From contig CAJIYG010000002.1 in the NCBI GenBank assembly GCA_905181585.1, positions 248,001 through 312,000 on the forward strand: a stretch of DNA of 64,000 nt, read 5' to 3'. This DNA comes from an uncultured Flavobacteriales bacterium. Its GTDB lineage: Bacteria > Bacteroidota > Bacteroidia > Flavobacteriales > BACL11. The translations under genes and the position numbers were made by a program. Positions 1-10,516 of this stretch are shown here, one piece after another; position 1 is the stretch's first letter; each line of letters begins with the position of its first letter. The notes beneath the pieces were generated by a model that was not told the origin of the DNA, made no database searches, and saw only the letters and a program-made list of their open reading frames with translations.

Positions 1-93
1 AGGTTGAGAGGTAAAGATTATATAGTTAATGATGGTGATGTTATGCACTTCGTTAGTTTAATAGTTTTACTTAGATACTTATTTATTAGTTGA
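1..93 (+). CDS. ychF: C-terminal end of YchF/OLA1-family GTPase (partial, left edge)
   Basis: Only the tail of this gene lies in the window. The first frame reads RLRGKDYIVNDGDVMHF, which matches the conserved C-terminal TGS-domain ending of YchF-type ATPases/GTPases (GKDYIV-DGDVM-F). In the family the protein ends a few residues later with a short F-N-V-like tail. Here the frame instead runs on to a TGA at 91-93. A one-base shift near position 55 would give an ending FNSFT with a TAG at 72-74, which fits the family better, so a small indel is likely. YchF binds ribosomes and nucleotides; nothing more can be said from the fragment. Confidence 0.6.
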   Translation, partial: RLRGKDYIVNDGDVMHFVSLIVLLRYLFIS

Positions 94-144
94 AAACCTG
101 TTAATAACACATTTCTAGTTTTCTGAAAATAATTTAAGTAGTTT

Positions 145-152
145 TATATTTG
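145..152 (+). promoter_or_regulatory. Putative -7 promoter element of parE
   Basis: TATATTTG matches the Bacteroidota sigma-A -7 consensus TAnnTTTG. It lies about 33 bases before the parE ATG at 186. I see no clear -33 TTG at the usual distance, so the call rests on the -7 match and position. Confidence 0.4.
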
Positions 153-185
153 TTATCTATATTAAAAGTAGAAAAAATAATATTA

Positions 186-2041
186 ATGCAAAGACAATAT
201 AACGAAGATAGTATACGATCTTTAGATTGGAAAGAGCATATTCGTCTAAGGCCTGGAATGTATATTGGAAAAATGGGCAATGGATCATCCCCAGATGACG
301 GTATTTATATTTTATTAAAAGAAGTAGTAGATAATTCTATTGATGAGTTTGTAATGGGTAATGGTAAAACAATTGAAGTAAATTAAAGAATAACAAAGTA
401 TCTATTCGAGATTTTGGTCAGAGGAATTCCTCTTAGGTAAAGTTAGTTGATGTGTGTCTAAAATTAATACTGGTGCCAAATACGACTCAAAGTTTTTAAA
501 AAATCAGTTGGGTTAAATGGGGTTGGAGCAAAAGCTGCTAATGCTCTTTCTTCATATTTTAAAATTAAGTCAGTAAGAGATAGTAAAATGTAAAGCTGTT
601 GAATTTCATAAGGGTAATTGTTAATGATAGAAATTACAAGAAAACTCTAGCAGAAAAGGAACTAAAGTTACTTTATACCTGATGAAAGTTATTTGGAAAT
701 ATAGATTTATAAATGATACATTAGAAAAAATGATGTGGAATTATTGTTACCTAAATCCAGGACTAACAATAATTTTAACGGTAGAAAAATTTTATTCTGA
801 AAAAGGATTATATGATTTCTTAGATCAAAATATTGATGCAGAAATCTATATCCAATTATCCATTTAAGGTGAGGATATTGAAGTTGCAATTACACATTGT
901 AAAAACCAATATTCAGAACAATATTATTCATTTGTAAATGGACAACATACTGTTCAAGGAGGTACTCATCAAGTAGCTTTCCGTCAAGCTTTAGTTAAAA
1001 CGATTAGAGATTTTTTTAATAAAAATTACGATGCTGCTGATATAAGACAAGCTAATTAATGCTGCAATTAGTATAAAAGTAATTGAACCTATTTTTGAAT
1101 CACAAACTAAGACTAAATTAGGGTCTACTGAAATGGAGCCAGGTGGTGCAACAATCTTAACGTTTATACAAGATTTCTTAAAAAAACATTTAGATAATTA
1201 TCTTCATAAAAATCCTGACACTGCTGAGTTATTAAATAAAAAAATACAGCTTGCAGAACACGAGCGAAAAGCAATGGCTGGTGTTAAGAAACTTGCAAGA
1301 GAAAGAGCAAAAAAAGCTAGTCTACACAATAAAAAACTTAGAGACTGTAGAATACATTATAACGATCAAAATAAAGAGGAAAGAGTTGATTCAACTCTAT
1401 TTATTACTGAAGGAGATTCAGCTTCAGGTTCAATTACAAAAACTAGAAATATAAAAACACAAGCAGTTTTTAGTTTAAGAGGTAAACCTTTAAATTCTTA
1501 TGGATTAACTAAAAAAATTGTTTATGAAAATGAAGAGTTTAACCTATTACAAGCTGCCTTAAATATTGAACAAGGAATTGATGATTTAAGATATAATAAA
1601 ATTGTAATTGCTACAGATGCTGATGTTGATGGTATGCATATTAGATTATTATTAATAACTTTCTTTTTACAGTTTTTTCCAGAATTAGTTAAAGAAGGAC
1701 ATGTCTACATTTTAGACACTCCTTTATTTAGAGTCAGAAACAAAAAACATACTTTTTATTGCTATGACATTGAAGAAAAAAATATTGCATTAAAAAAAAT
1801 TGGGAAAAAAGCTGAAATAACAAGGTTTAAGGGTCTTGGAGAAATTTCTCCTAATGAATTTAAACATTTTATAGGACCAGATATGAGACTTGACCCTGTT
1901 ATTGTAGGAAGTGAAGCAAAAATTCAAGAAATACTTAAATATTATATGGGTAAAAACACTCCAGAAAGACAAGAGTTTATTATAAATAATTTAAAAATTG
2001 AAGAGGAAATTGGAGTAGAAGATGAAAACAATATTATTTAG
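186..2041 (+). CDS. parE: DNA topoisomerase IV subunit B (ParE), frame broken by many indels in the first half
   Basis: ParE is the ATPase subunit of topoisomerase IV, which decatenates daughter chromosomes together with ParC. The first intact stretch (186-386) carries the GHKL ATPase start, with RPGMYIG and [10 protein letters not shown] motifs. The 3' stretch, open from about 1057 to 2041, carries the transducer lysine region and the TOPRIM motifs ([24 protein letters not shown]), ending with the [11 protein letters not shown] region. Between 386 and about 1055 the ParE protein can still be read, but only by hopping between frames every few tens of bases (for example the G-x-GIPLGK and [12 protein letters not shown] motifs). 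The total span of about 618 codons is the normal length for the family. The start is the ATG at 186 rather than the one at 150, because [11 protein letters not shown] matches the family's N-terminus. The dense indels look like sequence error rather than gene decay, since the rest is well conserved. Confidence 0.9.
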
Positions 2042-2504
2042 TAATAAAACAAAAGCTGATATATTTAATATTATAGTTATAATCTATTTATTAATATTTT
2101 ATATTATTCCATTACAGTTATTATTTCTTGCTCCTAGTTCAACAATTGGATTATTTTTTAAAAACAATTTCCTGCTAAGTTCGCTTAATTTAATTCCCTT
2201 ATTTATTTATTTTTATTCTGGTGTTTTTTATAATATTATAAAAATTGACTCTTACATAATAAATATTTCTTCAAAAAGAATAAAAAGTTCTACAGCAAAT
2301 TTTAACGGATTACTAGATATTAAACATGAAATGCTAAAGAGTTTCTATTTCAAAAAGAATTTTCTATCTTGGAACACTGTATTATCTATAAGTTTTAAAA
2401 ACGATAAATCTAAAATTATTTCTAAAAAAATCTATCTAACATTGTTGTCAAAAAAAAACAAGCTTAAACTTGAAAATTCATTTAATAAAATTCTTATAAA
2501 ATGA
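2022..2504 (+). CDS. Unknown small membrane protein between parE and parC
   Basis: A 160-residue protein I cannot assign to a family. It has two strongly hydrophobic stretches, at about residues 14-37 and 51-73, likely two membrane helices. The remaining half is lysine-rich and polar (residues 80-160), which by the positive-inside rule would be cytoplasmic. Its start overlaps the end of parE by 20 bases and its stop overlaps the parC start by 4 bases (ATGA), so translation is probably coupled across all three. The polar half, with alternating beta-like segments and a KK-rich tail, is loosely reminiscent of bacterial PH-like domains, but that is only a guess. The frame is intact, with codon use like its neighbours, so I believe it is expressed. 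Confidence 0.7.
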   Translation: MKTILFSNKTKADIFNIIVIIYLLIFYIIPLQLLFLAPSSTIGLFFKNNFLLSSLNLIPLFIYFYSGVFYNIIKIDSYIINISSKRIKSSTANFNGLLDIKHEMLKSFYFKKNFLSWNTVLSISFKNDKSKIISKKIYLTLLSKKNKLKLENSFNKILIK

Positions 2505-5110
2505 GTGAATTTTTAACTAATGATTTAGACAATACTAGTCAAGAAGTTATTCATGTTTCTGGCATGTATAAGAATTGGTTTTTAGACTATGCATCATATG
2601 TAATATTAGAAAGAGCTGTTCCACATATTAATGATGGATTTAAACCTGTTCAAAGAAGAATTTTACATTCTCTTAAAGAGTTAGATGATGGAAGGTATCA
2701 CAAAGTAGCAAATATTATTGGTCATACAATGAAATATCATCCTCACGGAGATGCTTCTATTGGTGATGCTATGGTTCAAATTGGACAGAAAGATTTACTT
2801 TTAGATATGCAGGGAAACTGGGGTAATACTGCAACTGGTGATAGAGCTGCTGCTCCAAGGTATATTGAAGTAAGACTTACTCCTTTTGCTCTAGATGTTG
2901 TATTTAATAATAAAATAACTAATTGGAATTCTTCGTATGATGGAAGAGGAAAAGAACCAATTACATTACCAGTAAAATTTCCTATTCTTTTAGCTCATGG
3001 AGTTGAAGGAATAGCTGTAGGATTATCTACTAAAATTCTACCACATAATTTTATTGAACTTATTGATGCCTCTATCAAAATTCTAAAAGGCGTAAGTCCT
3101 AAAATATTACCTGATTTCCCTTCTGGAGGAATGGCAGATTTTTCAAACTATAGCGATGGGAAAAGAGGCTCTAGAGTTAGAGTAAGAGCTAAAATTAAGC
3201 AAGTAGAAAGAAATTTATTGCATATAACTGAATTACCTTTTTCTTTAAATACAAATTCTCTTATAAATTCTATAATTAAAGCTAATGAAAAGGGTAAGAT
3301 CAAAATAAAAAAAATTGAAGATAATACAGCTGAAAACGTAGAAATTTCTATTCTTCTTCCAACTGGGATTTCTCCAGATAAGACAATTGACGCTCTTTAT
3401 AGATTTACTGATTGTGAATTATCTATATCTCCACTTTGCTGTGTTATTCATGATAATTCTCCAATCTTTAATGGTGTGTCAGAACTTTTAAAAATTTCTA
3501 CTGATCACACTCAAGATCTTTTATACCAAGAGTTAATTGTTACACTTTCAGAGTTAGAAAATAAGTGGCATTTTTCTTCTTTGGAAAGAATTTTTATTGA
3601 AAATAGAATTTATCATTCAATTGAAGAGTTAAATAATTGGGAGGAGATTATAAATACTATTTCTAAAGAGTTAATACCATTTTGTAAAGAACTTAAAAAA
3701 GATATTTCTAGAGAAGATATTGAAAGGTTAACAGAAATTAAAATTAAAAGAATAACTAGATTTGATTTAGAAAAAGCTATTGATGATTTAAATAAACTTG
3801 AACATAAAATTCAAGAAACAAAACATAATATTTCAAATCTTACTGATTATGCTATTAATTATTTTAAAGATTTAAAAAAGAAATACGGTAAAGATAAAAC
3901 TCGTAAAACGGAAATTAAAATCTTTGAAAGTATCGATGCAACAAAAGTCGTTGTTGCAAATAAAAAATTATATGTTAATAGGGAAGAGGGTTTTATTGGA
4001 ACAAGTCTAAAAAAGGATGAGTATGTTAGCGAATGTTCTGACATTGATAATATTATAATTATTAGAAATTCTGGCTTATGCAAGTTGTTAAGATTGATAA
4101 TAAAGTATTTGTTGGAAAAGATATTATCCATGTTGCTGTTTTTAAAAGAAAAGATGTTAGAACAATTTATAACATGATATATCTAGATGGTAAAAGTGGA
4201 TACTCTATGATTAAAAGATTTAATGTTAGTAGTATAACTAGAAACAAAGATTATTCTTTAACAAAATCTTTAACTGGATCTAAGATTATTTATTTAACAT
4301 CTAATCCAAATGGTGAAGCAGAAACAGTAAATGTATTACTAAGAAAAAGTCCAAAACTAAAAATCCTAAAATTCGATTATAATTTTGCTGATTTAGCTAT
4401 TAAAGGAAAAGGTTCAGGTGGAAATATACTTACGAAAAATAGAGTTAAAAGAATTGAATTAAAATCTGAGGGTATTTCAACCTTAAGTGCAAGAAAAATT
4501 TGGTTTGATGATAATGTAAATAGAATAAATATTGATGCAAGAGGTGTTTTGTTGGGAGATTTTGCTGCAACTGATAAAATTTTAACAATTAATCAAAATG
4601 GTATTTCGGAATTAAAAGGTTTTGAAATTACATCTCGTTTCGATGATAATATAATTATCATCGAGAAATTTGACTCAAAAAAACCTATTACTGCAATTTA
4701 CTTTGATGGAGTGAAAAAATTATATTTTGTCAAGAGGTTTATACTTGACAATATTTCTAATAAATTTTTATTTATTTCAGATCACAAAGATTCATACTTA
4801 GAATTTATCTCAACAGATTGGCGACCACAAGTAGAAATAATCTATGTGAAAGAAAAAGGTAAGGATAGAAAAAAAGATGTCATTGATCTAGAAAATTTTA
4901 TAAGTATTAAAGGCGCTAAATCAATAGGTAATAAATTAACTTCATTAAAAGTTAAAGAAATTATCAAATTAAAATCTTTAGAGAAAAAAATCTTAACACA
5001 AGTTGAAGAAATAATACCAAAGGATAAAAATTTAGATATACCTTTGCAAATAATTAATAATTCATCCTGAAACTGATGATAGTGAAGGGCAAATAACTTT
5101 AGAACTGTAA
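2501..5110 (+). CDS. parC: DNA topoisomerase IV subunit A (ParC), two frameshifts
   Basis: ParC is the DNA-breaking and rejoining subunit of topoisomerase IV. The N-terminal breakage-reunion domain is clear: KPVQRRIL, YHPHGDASIGDAMV, and RAAAPRYIE with the catalytic tyrosine at residue 121. At about 4076 one base appears to be missing: the frame from 2501 runs on to a stop at 4177 in nonsense sequence, while the frame from 4078 (MQVVKIDNKVFVGK) continues the protein into the C-terminal DNA-wrapping domain. That domain shows the repeated blade-like segments expected of ParC/GyrA tails. A second slip near 5065 hides the natural ending: shifting frame gives HPETDDSEGQITLEL and a TAA at 5108-5110, matching the acidic ends typical of Bacteroidota ParC. 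Corrected length is about 870 residues. The gene is co-transcribed with parE through the small membrane gene. Confidence 0.92.
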
Positions 5111-5118
5111 AATAAATT

Positions 5119-7425
5119 ATGAAAAAAATACTTTTAATATTTCTTATATCTCCATTTTTTCTTTTATCTCAATCTAATTATAATCTCTCCTTATTGGGAA
5201 CATATGATTGGAACAATACTGAAGGTAATGATATTTGGGGTTGGGCAGATATGAATGGCAATGAATATGCACTTGTTGGATTAAATAATGGATTTTCAGT
5301 TGTTAACGTTACAAATCCAAATTCCCCTTCACAAGAATTTTTTATTTCAGATTTAAATTCAACATGGAGAGATGTAAAAACTTATGGACATTACGCATAT
5401 GTTACTACTGAAGCAGACGCAGGGTTATTAATTGTTGACCTTAGTGATATGACAGGAAATACTTATTATCATCAAACAATTTTTAATAACTCCAATGGAT
5501 CTAACACAGAATTTACTGCTGCTCATAATATCTATATTGATGAAAATGGAGTAGCATATATTTTTGGAGCCTCATCAAATGCTGGAGGATCACCTTCAGA
5601 TGGAGCAATTTTTCTTGATGTAGCAACAAATCCAACTGATCCAATTTATTTAGGTGAATGGGATGATTATTATATACATGATGGAATGGCTAGAGGAGAC
5701 ACAATGTATGTTGGATGTATTTATGAAGGAGAAATGTATGTTGTCGATGTTTCTAATAAATCTAACCCACAAAATTTAGGTAGTACTTCGACTCCAAGTA
5801 ATTTCACTCACAATGCATGGGTTTCCAATAATGGTAGGTATGTCTTTACAACTGATGAACAATCAGATGCATATGTTGGAGCTTATGATATCTCTGATAT
5901 AAATAATATTCAAGAAGTTGATAGAATTCAATCAAATCCAGGTTCTAACTCAATTCCTCATAATGCTCACGTTGATGGTAATTTTTTAATTACTTCTTGG
6001 TATCGTGATGGCACGGTTGTACACGACATAACATATCCAAATAATATGGTTGAAGTTGCTAATTATGACTCATATGCAGGATCTGGAGATGGTTTTGATG
6101 GATGTTGGGGTACATATCCTTTTTTGCCTTCAGGTAATATAATCTCATCAGATATAAATAGTAATAATAGTAATAATGCCAGACTGTTAGTATATTCAAG
6201 AGATTTTCAACAGGCATCTTATATTGATGGAAATGTAATTGATTTAAATAGTACTAATCCTATTACTAATGCAAATATTGAAATAGTTAATACTTTATCC
6301 ACTATAAACTCCTCAACTGATATTTATGGATACTACAATAGTGGTATAGCTTCAATTGGAAATTTTGATATTATTTTTTCTGCCCCTGGTTATTTGTCAG
6401 ATACAGCAAATGCAAATTTAGCTAGCGGAGTAATTACTACTATTGATATGCAACTAGAACCATTAGTAGCTTTTAATACTTCTGGTTTAGTGGTTGATGT
6501 TAACGGAACAGGAATTGAAAATGCTAATGTATTAATATTTAATAATGATAATTCTTATTCAGTTACAACAGATAATAGCGGAAATTTCAGTTTAAATAAT
6601 ATTTATGAAGGAAACTATAGTATTATAGCTGGCCATTGGGGTTATATAACACTTTGCCAAGATTATTTTATAAGTTCTACAATACCAATTCAAACTATCA
6701 CTTTGTTAGAAGGATATTATGATGACTTTACATTTGATTTTGGGTGGACAGTTAGTGGTGGTATTTTTAGTCCAAATGATGGTATTTGGCAAAGAGGTAA
6801 TCCTGAAGGAACATCAGATAATGGTGTAGACTATAATCCAGAAGATGATGTTTCAGGAGATTGTTTTGAAAATGCTTTTGTAACAGGACTAAGTGCTGGT
6901 CCTCAAACTGGAAGTAGAGATGTTGATGATGCTAATACTATTTTAACATCACCAATTTTAGATTTATCTATTCCAAAGACATATGTGTTAAATTATAATA
7001 TCTGGTTTAGTAATGGTTTTTCATGGGGAGCTCCTGCGAATGATTCTATAGTAGTTTCTGTTTCAAATGGAGCAACTTCTGTTGTTTTAGATATTATTAC
7101 AGCTTCATCAAATAATTTATCTCAATGGGCAAATAAAAGTTTTGATTTGGGTCAATATATTTCATTAAATAATAATGTTCAAATATCAGTTGAAATTGCG
7201 GATTGGGATATATTAGGAGGTCATTGGGTTGAAGGTGGATTTGATAATTTTTACATTAGTAATCAACCAATTTCTAATACAGAGAATAGTTTAACTGTTA
7301 ATACAGGCAAAACTTTAATAAATATTGTTGATTACCTGGGTAGAACTTCATTCAAACAATTTAATAAGAATCTTTTTTATATTTATAATGATGGTTCAGT
7401 AGAGAAAAAGTTTTACATCAAATAA
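5119..7425 (+). CDS. Secreted LVIVD-repeat (choice-of-anchor B) protein with type IX secretion tail
   Basis: A 768-residue exported protein. It starts with a signal peptide (MKKILLIFLISPFFLLSQS). Residues of about 20-365 form repeated beta-propeller-like units of the LVIVD/choice-of-anchor B type, with recurring phrases such as GFSVVNVTNPNSP, GLLIVDLSD and MYVVDVSNKSNP, and conserved HN pairs (AAHNIYID, THNAWVS, PHNAHVD). Two carboxypeptidase-regulatory-like beta-sandwich modules follow at about 370-440 and 450-520, then a beta-rich region of about 180 residues. The last 50 or so residues (INIVDYLGRTS, ending FYIYNDGSVEKKFYIK) resemble type A C-terminal signals of the type IX secretion system. 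The protein is therefore likely exported and attached to the cell surface. Its ligand or activity is unknown. It starts 8 bases after parC; its TAA shares one base with the ATG of the next gene. Confidence 0.85.
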   Translation: MKKILLIFLISPFFLLSQSNYNLSLLGTYDWNNTEGNDIWGWADMNGNEYALVGLNNGFSVVNVTNPNSPSQEFFISDLNSTWRDVKTYGHYAYVTTEADAGLLIVDLSDMTGNTYYHQTIFNNSNGSNTEFTAAHNIYIDENGVAYIFGASSNAGGSPSDGAIFLDVATNPTDPIYLGEWDDYYIHDGMARGDTMYVGCIYEGEMYVVDVSNKSNPQNLGSTSTPSNFTHNAWVSNNGRYVFTTDEQSDAYVGAYDISDINNIQEVDRIQSNPGSNSIPHNAHVDGNFLITSWYRDGTVVHDITYPNNMVEVANYDSYAGSGDGFDGCWGTYPFLPSGNIISSDINSNNSNNARLLVYSRDFQQASYIDGNVIDLNSTNPITNANIEIVNTLSTINSSTDIYGYYNSGIASIGNFDIIFSAPGYLSDTANANLASGVITTIDMQLEPLVAFNTSGLVVDVNGTGIENANVLIFNNDNSYSVTTDNSGNFSLNNIYEGNYSIIAGHWGYITLCQDYFISSTIPIQTITLLEGYYDDFTFDFGWTVSGGIFSPNDGIWQRGNPEGTSDNGVDYNPEDDVSGDCFENAFVTGLSAGPQTGSRDVDDANTILTSPILDLSIPKTYVLNYNIWFSNGFSWGAPANDSIVVSVSNGATSVVLDIITASSNNLSQWANKSFDLGQYISLNNNVQISVEIADWDILGGHWVEGGFDNFYISNQPISNTENSLTVNTGKTLINIVDYLGRTSFKQFNKNLFYIYNDGSVEKKFYIK

Positions 7426-8264
7426 TGATCAAAAGTAGTACTGCTATTATTAAAGGAAGTAAGAAAAATGATATTCTTATTGATATTAAATTTAAAGACA
7501 ATAATGTAAATAAAAAAGTTGTTGTTTTTTCTCATGGTTTTAAAGGTTTTAAAGATTGGGGACCTTTTAATAATATTTCTCAAACATTTGCTGAAAATAA
7601 TTTTGTTTTTGTAAAGTTCAATTTTTCTTATAATGGAACAACTATTGAAAACCCAACAGAATTTATAGATTTAAAATCATTTGCTGAAAATAATTTTTCA
7701 ATTGAATTAGATGATTTAAATGAAGTAATTAATTGGGTTGTATCCAATAATAAATTTGAAAATAATATTGATAAAAATTCGATATCCCTTTTAGGACACA
7801 GTAGAGGAGGGGCAATTAGTATTTTAAAATGTAATGAAGATGCACGAATTAATAAGATAGTTTCTTGGGCTTCACCTTCAGATTTCACCAACATAATGAA
7901 TAAAGATAAAGTGAAAGCTTGGAAAGATAAAGGTTTTGTGTACGTTTATAATTCAAGGACAAACCAAAATATGCCTATGAACTATCAGTTTTATGAAGAT
8001 TCAATAAAAAATTTAGATCGAATTAACATAAAAAATTCTTTAATAAATATTAAAATTCCCCTATTACTAATTCATGGAGATGAAGATTCTTCTGTATCTA
8101 TTGAAAATGCTTTAATTATGAAAAAATGTAATGAAAAATCTATATTGCATATTATAAAAAAAGCAAATCATGTTTTTGGAGCAAAACATCCGTATAGTGA
8201 TGATATATACCCGGATCATTTATTAGAGGCAATAAATAAAACAATTGATTTTCTAAAAATTTAA
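7425..8264 (+). CDS. Alpha/beta-hydrolase family protein
   Basis: A 279-residue alpha/beta hydrolase, probably cytoplasmic as no signal peptide is seen. It shows an early oxyanion-type loop (SHGFKGFKDWG, about residue 30), the nucleophile elbow LLGHSRGGA with the likely catalytic serine near residue 126, an acidic residue in LLLIHGDEDSSV (about 215) and the likely catalytic histidine in KKANHVFG (about 248). This arrangement matches serine esterases and dienelactone-hydrolase-like proteins; the substrate cannot be predicted. Its ATG overlaps the stop codon of the secreted protein upstream by one base, so the two are probably co-expressed. Its end overlaps the convergent tsaD gene by 12 bases. 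Confidence 0.85.
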   Translation: MIKSSTAIIKGSKKNDILIDIKFKDNNVNKKVVVFSHGFKGFKDWGPFNNISQTFAENNFVFVKFNFSYNGTTIENPTEFIDLKSFAENNFSIELDDLNEVINWVVSNNKFENNIDKNSISLLGHSRGGAISILKCNEDARINKIVSWASPSDFTNIMNKDKVKAWKDKGFVYVYNSRTNQNMPMNYQFYEDSIKNLDRINIKNSLINIKIPLLLIHGDEDSSVSIENALIMKKCNEKSILHIIKKANHVFGAKHPYSDDIYPDHLLEAINKTIDFLKI

Positions 8265-9263
8265 TCTTGCTGAAGATGTTTCTTTTAAATTGCCTAATTC
8301 CTTATTAAGGAATTTGTAATACCCTGCCACAGCAATCATAGCCGCATTATCTGTACAATATTCAAATTTTGGTATATAGACATTAAAACTATTTAATTTT
8401 AAGAGTTGATCTCTTAAATATGAATTAGCAGATACACCACCTGCAATAGCAATATTTTTTATTCCTGTATTTAAGCTAGCAAGTTTAATTTTTTCCAATA
8501 ATATATTTACTATAGAATGTTGTATTGATGCACATAAATCTTCTAAATTTTCACTTATAAAGTTTGAGTTTTTACTTTTCTCATTATTGATCAAGTTCAT
8601 AATAGATGTTTTTAATCCGCTAAAACTAAAGTCTAAATTTTTTATCTTTGGTTTAGCAAACTTAAATGCATTAATATTTCCATTTTTTGAAAATTTATCA
8701 ATTAATGGTCCCCCTGGATAATCTAAGCCTAAAACTTTAGCAGACTTATCAAAGGCCTCTCCAGCTGCATCATCAATTGTTTGACCAATAACTGACATAT
8801 CTAAAAAGTCTTTTACTAAAACTATTTGAGTATGACCACCTGAAACGGTTAAACATAAAAAAGGAAATTTAGGTGGATTATATAGATTATTATTGATAAA
8901 ATGTGAAAGTATATGTCCTTGCATATGATTAACTGATATTAAGGGTTTATTTAGAGCTAATGAAAATCCTTTAGCAAAAGAACCACCAACAAGTAAAGAT
9001 CCCATTAATCCAGGTCCTCTAGTATAAGCAATAGCATCAATTTCAGATTTATCAATTTTTGCTATTCTTAGTGCTTCATGTATAACAGGAACTATATTTT
9101 TTTGATGTGCTCTGGAAGCAAGTTCAGGAACAACACCACCATATTTTGTATGAATTTCCTGATTAGCTATTATATTAGATAAAACATTATTATTTTTTAG
9201 AATTGCAGCTGAAGTATCATCGCAAGATGATTCAATTCCAAGAATGATAATATCTTTATTCAT
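8253..9263 (-). CDS. tsaD: tRNA N6-adenosine threonylcarbamoyltransferase TsaD
   Basis: TsaD transfers the threonylcarbamoyl group to A37 of tRNAs that read ANN codons (t6A synthesis), acting with TsaB, TsaE and TsaC. The 336-residue length is typical. It opens with [14 protein letters not shown] (ASKHA ATP-binding fold), then has the metal-binding histidines in [11 protein letters not shown] (H113 and H117), SGGHTQIV and YPGGP, and ends with [13 protein letters not shown] and the CTDNAAMIA motif carrying the third metal ligand. Its start overlaps the end of ribBA by 8 bases, so it is the last gene of the START-like/lpt/ribBA/tsaD run. It converges on the hydrolase gene with a 12-base overlap. 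Confidence 0.97.
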   Translation of the reverse strand: MNKDIIILGIESSCDDTSAAILKNNNVLSNIIANQEIHTKYGGVVPELASRAHQKNIVPVIHEALRIAKIDKSEIDAIAYTRGPGLMGSLLVGGSFAKGFSLALNKPLISVNHMQGHILSHFINNNLYNPPKFPFLCLTVSGGHTQIVLVKDFLDMSVIGQTIDDAAGEAFDKSAKVLGLDYPGGPLIDKFSKNGNINAFKFAKPKIKNLDFSFSGLKTSIMNLINNEKSKNSNFISENLEDLCASIQHSIVNILLEKIKLASLNTGIKNIAIAGGVSANSYLRDQLLKLNSFNVYIPKFEYCTDNAAMIAVAGYYKFLNKELGNLKETSSARLNF

Positions 9264-10467
9264 TTAGCTTTTCAAATGAGTGACCCATTTTATCTCTTTT
9301 TGTTTCTAGATAGAATTTATTATGCTTATTAGAATCAATTTCTAGACCAACACTTTCAATTATATCAATTCCATATCCCTTAAGTCCAACTCTTTTTTTA
9401 GGATTATTTGAAAGTAATCTGATTTTTTTAATATTCATGGCTCTTAATATTTGTGCACCAACTCCATAATCTCTGTGATCTGCATTAAAACCTAATTCTA
9501 AATTAGCCTCTACTGTATCTTTGCCTGTCTCTTGAAGCTTATATGCTTTTAGTTTATTTAATAATCCTATTCCTCTTCCTTCTTGATTCATATATACTAA
9601 AACACCGCTGTCTTCATTGTTAATTTTTTCTAAGGCTGCAGATAATTGAGGTCCACAATCACATCTACAAGAACCAAAAATATCTCCAGTAACGCATGAA
9701 GAATGAACTCTAACTAATACATTGTCATTTTCTGTCCATGAACCTTTATAGATTGCTAGATGAAGTTGATTATTTGTTATTTGTTTAAATGCTTTCATTT
9801 TAAAGTCTCCATACTCGGTAGGTAAATTAACTTCAACTTGTTCCTCTATTAAAGATTCTCTTTTTAGTCTGTATTCAATCAGATCTTTTATTGTGATAAA
9901 TTTTAAATTAAATTTTTCAGAAATTTTAAATAATTCTTTAGTTCTAGCCATAGAACCATCTTCATTCAAAATTTCCACAATTACTCCAGCAGGCTCTAAG
10001 CCGGCTAATCTTGCAAGGTCAATAGATGCCTCTGTATGTCCAGCTCTTCTTAATACGCCACCTTTACGTGCTTTAAGAGGGAAAATATGACCTGGCTTAC
10101 CCAAAACCTCAGGCTTTGTATTCTTGTTAACTAATGCTTGAATTGTTTTTGATCTATCTGATGCTGATATTCCTGTTGTACATCCACTACCAATCAAATC
10201 AACAGAAATTGTAAAAGGTGTTTCAAAGGCAGCTGTGTTTTTACCAATCATAAGATCCAAACCAAGTTCTTCACATCTACTTTCTAATAAAGGTGCACAA
10301 ATTAATCCTTTTCCATGAGTAGCCATGAAATTAATCATTTCAGGTGTAACCTTTTCTGCAGCAGCAACAAAATCTCCTTCATTCTCTCTATTTTCATCAT
10401 CAATGACAATTACAATTTTGCCATTTTTAATATCAATTATTGCCTCTTCAATTGTATTGAATTTCAT
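9256..10467 (-). CDS. ribBA: Bifunctional riboflavin enzyme RibBA (DHBP synthase / GTP cyclohydrolase II)
   Basis: This fused enzyme makes both starting blocks of riboflavin: 3,4-dihydroxy-2-butanone 4-phosphate from ribulose 5-phosphate, and the pyrimidine intermediate from GTP. The N-terminal half (about residues 1-200) has the acidic [10 protein letters not shown] motif of RibB and the GHIFPLKA and RRAGHTEA motifs. The C-terminal half has the GTP cyclohydrolase II zinc cysteines in [18 protein letters not shown] (C258, C269 and C271 from this start) and the NQEGRGIGL motif. I chose the ATG at 10467 because [10 protein letters not shown] matches the family's start; the frame could begin at a TTG at 10527, overlapping the upstream gene, but the extra 20 residues look non-coding. 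Both halves look complete. The riboflavin partner ribH lies 20 kb away. Confidence 0.96.
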   Translation of the reverse strand: MKFNTIEEAIIDIKNGKIVIVIDDENRENEGDFVAAAEKVTPEMINFMATHGKGLICAPLLESRCEELGLDLMIGKNTAAFETPFTISVDLIGSGCTTGISASDRSKTIQALVNKNTKPEVLGKPGHIFPLKARKGGVLRRAGHTEASIDLARLAGLEPAGVIVEILNEDGSMARTKELFKISEKFNLKFITIKDLIEYRLKRESLIEEQVEVNLPTEYGDFKMKAFKQITNNQLHLAIYKGSWTENDNVLVRVHSSCVTGDIFGSCRCDCGPQLSAALEKINNEDSGVLVYMNQEGRGIGLLNKLKAYKLQETGKDTVEANLELGFNADHRDYGVGAQILRAMNIKKIRLLSNNPKKRVGLKGYGIDIIESVGLEIDSNKHNKFYLETKRDKMGHSFEKLNE

Positions 10468-10516
10468 ATTTAAAAATTTGAATGTAAAATTATAGTTTTG
10501 AGTATTAATAAACTCA

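Noticed and set aside
682..889. Short open frames on both strands within the broken parE region
   Set aside because: The plus-strand one contains true ParE residues mixed with shifted sequence, and the minus one is its shadow; neither is a separate gene.
4070..4080. Programmed ribosomal frameshift in parC
   Set aside because: No slippery heptamer or downstream structure is evident, and similar slips occur in several unrelated genes nearby.
3859..4131. Minus-strand frame of 90 codons inside parC
   Set aside because: Antisense to conserved ParC sequence, hydrophobic composition typical of AT-rich shadow frames, no family match.
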